Shown: positions 5,038 through 5,717 of the stretch, in pieces
How the letters are laid out: the number at the start of each line of letters is the position of its first letter
Position numbering within the stretch: position 1 is the first letter of the stretch
NCBI GenBank assembly: GCA_020444005.1
Contig: JAHLLU010000141.1
Location: 1 to 5,717 of the forward strand
Source of the DNA: an archaeon
Lineage (GTDB): Archaea > Thermoproteota > Bathyarchaeia > TCS64
Direction of reading: 5' to 3'
DNA: 5,717 nt
Program-made: the position numbers and the translations under genes
Notes under the pieces: model-generated
What the model saw: only the letters and a program-made list of their open reading frames with translations
Told to the model about the DNA's origin: nothing
Databases searched by the model: none

Positions 5038-5717
5038 ATGAGGTCTTGTAGTTTCGAATTATTTGCTGGGAGATTAATTACTGGAGATGGTGAAGTTAAA
5101 GAGAATATTCACATCGGTGTAACTGATGGAGTGATCACAGAAATCAGTGAGAATCCTCTAAAACGGGAATACCCTGAGGCATATGATTTTTCAATGAAGA
5201 CAGTTATGCCGGGTCTCATTGACGCCCATGTACACATCAGATACGACCCCAGAGGAGACCCAGAGCAACGATCACATGAATATCAAGCGCTTAGAGGAGC
5301 AGAAAACGCTAGGAAAGCACTCTATTCAGGAGTAACTAGTCTCGGTGACGCGGGTGCAGTTGGGAACGTGGCGTTCGCAGTAAGAAATGCAATCAATAAC
5401 GGCGTTACCGTTGGTCCGAGGCTTTTTGTCTCGGGGGAAATGATCACAATCACAGGTGGAAGAAGCAAGACACCCGGTGAAAGACTTGAAGTTAATGGCG
5501 CAGATAGTGCAAGGGAAGCAGCGAGACGCCTATTGATGTACCATAACGCGGATTACATCAAGCTCGGTGCAACAGGAGCCATCTCCAGCGCCCACACAGG
5601 ACCAAGACATCCTCAATTAACCGTAGATGAGATGAATGCATGCTGTGAGGAGGCTCATAATTGTGGAAAACTAGTGCATAGTCATTGTTATGGTGAGAAG
5701 GGGATAAGCAATAGCCT
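5038..5717 (+). CDS. Metal-dependent amidohydrolase, imidazolonepropionase / Xaa-Pro dipeptidase-like (5' part)
   Basis: An open frame from ATG 5038 runs off the right edge after 226 residues; family members are about 400, so roughly half is seen. An N-terminal beta domain (about 5-58) leads to MPGLIDAHVH with metal ligands H64 and H66, then SGVTSLGDAG (97-106), GPRLFVSGEMITITGG (126-141), ADYIKLGATGA with K175 as the likely carboxylated bridging lysine, and KLVHSHCYG with ligand H216. This order matches the cytosolic amidohydrolase group that includes prolidase-like Xaa-Pro dipeptidases and imidazolonepropionase relatives. Two consensus positions differ: R142 follows TGG where His is common (TGGH), and Y218 replaces the second His of HAHG. 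The upstream ATG at 5027 is in another frame and stops at once, so ATG 5038 is the start. Divergent pairing with the D-aminoacylase-type gene suggests a shared role in breaking down peptides or modified amino acids. Substrate is not determined. Confidence 0.88.
   Translation, partial: MRSCSFELFAGRLITGDGEVKENIHIGVTDGVITEISENPLKREYPEAYDFSMKTVMPGLIDAHVHIRYDPRGDPEQRSHEYQALRGAENARKALYSGVTSLGDAGAVGNVAFAVRNAINNGVTVGPRLFVSGEMITITGGRSKTPGERLEVNGADSAREAARRLLMYHNADYIKLGATGAISSAHTGPRHPQLTVDEMNACCEEAHNCGKLVHSHCYGEKGISNS

Noticed and set aside
1..5717. CRISPR array, insertion sequence, tRNA, riboswitch or toxin-antitoxin pair
   Set aside because: No regularly spaced repeats, transposase motifs, terminal repeats, tRNA-like folds or small paired genes were seen on reading both strands.

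Overview
The window reads as a piece of an archaeal chromosome of moderate GC. The evidence is indirect. Three genes start with GTG or TTG, clear Shine-Dalgarno sites are missing, and TATA-like boxes lie about 25-28 bases before several start codons, as expected for leaderless archaeal transcripts. A short membrane-anchored protein with an outside beta-rich domain also fits archaea. An Asgard-type or related lineage is a guess from general protein style, not something the sequence proves.

Layout, left to right: (1) the 3' end of an unrecognised gene on the + strand, with a CxxC pair; (2) an M24-family (Xaa-Pro peptidase type) metallopeptidase on the - strand, whose stop overlaps that of gene 1 by 11 bases; (3) an 89-base divergent control region holding two perfect inverted repeats; (4) a + strand pair, a single-pass membrane-anchored protein followed after 23 bases by a DHH-family phosphoesterase; (5) a 6-base convergent junction; (6) a large - strand amidohydrolase of the N-acyl-D-amino-acid deacylase type; (7) a 90-base divergent control region; (8) the 5' part of a + strand amidohydrolase of the imidazolonepropionase-like / Xaa-Pro dipeptidase-like group, running off the right edge. 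No gene-free stretch exceeds 90 bases.

Three of the six genes are metal-dependent hydrolases that plausibly act on peptides or acylated amino acids (M24 peptidase, D-aminoacylase type, prolidase-like amidohydrolase). The two divergent control regions share an identical 13-base word, oriented toward the M24 gene in one and toward the last amidohydrolase in the other. This suggests, without proving, a co-regulated peptide or D-amino-acid scavenging set. The membrane protein and DHH enzyme look like a separate two-gene unit inserted between them.

I see no CRISPR array, transposon, tRNA, rRNA or defence-type cassette. The best candidates for something undescribed are the operator-like structures in the divergent promoters and the departures from family consensus in the active sites of the hydrolases.
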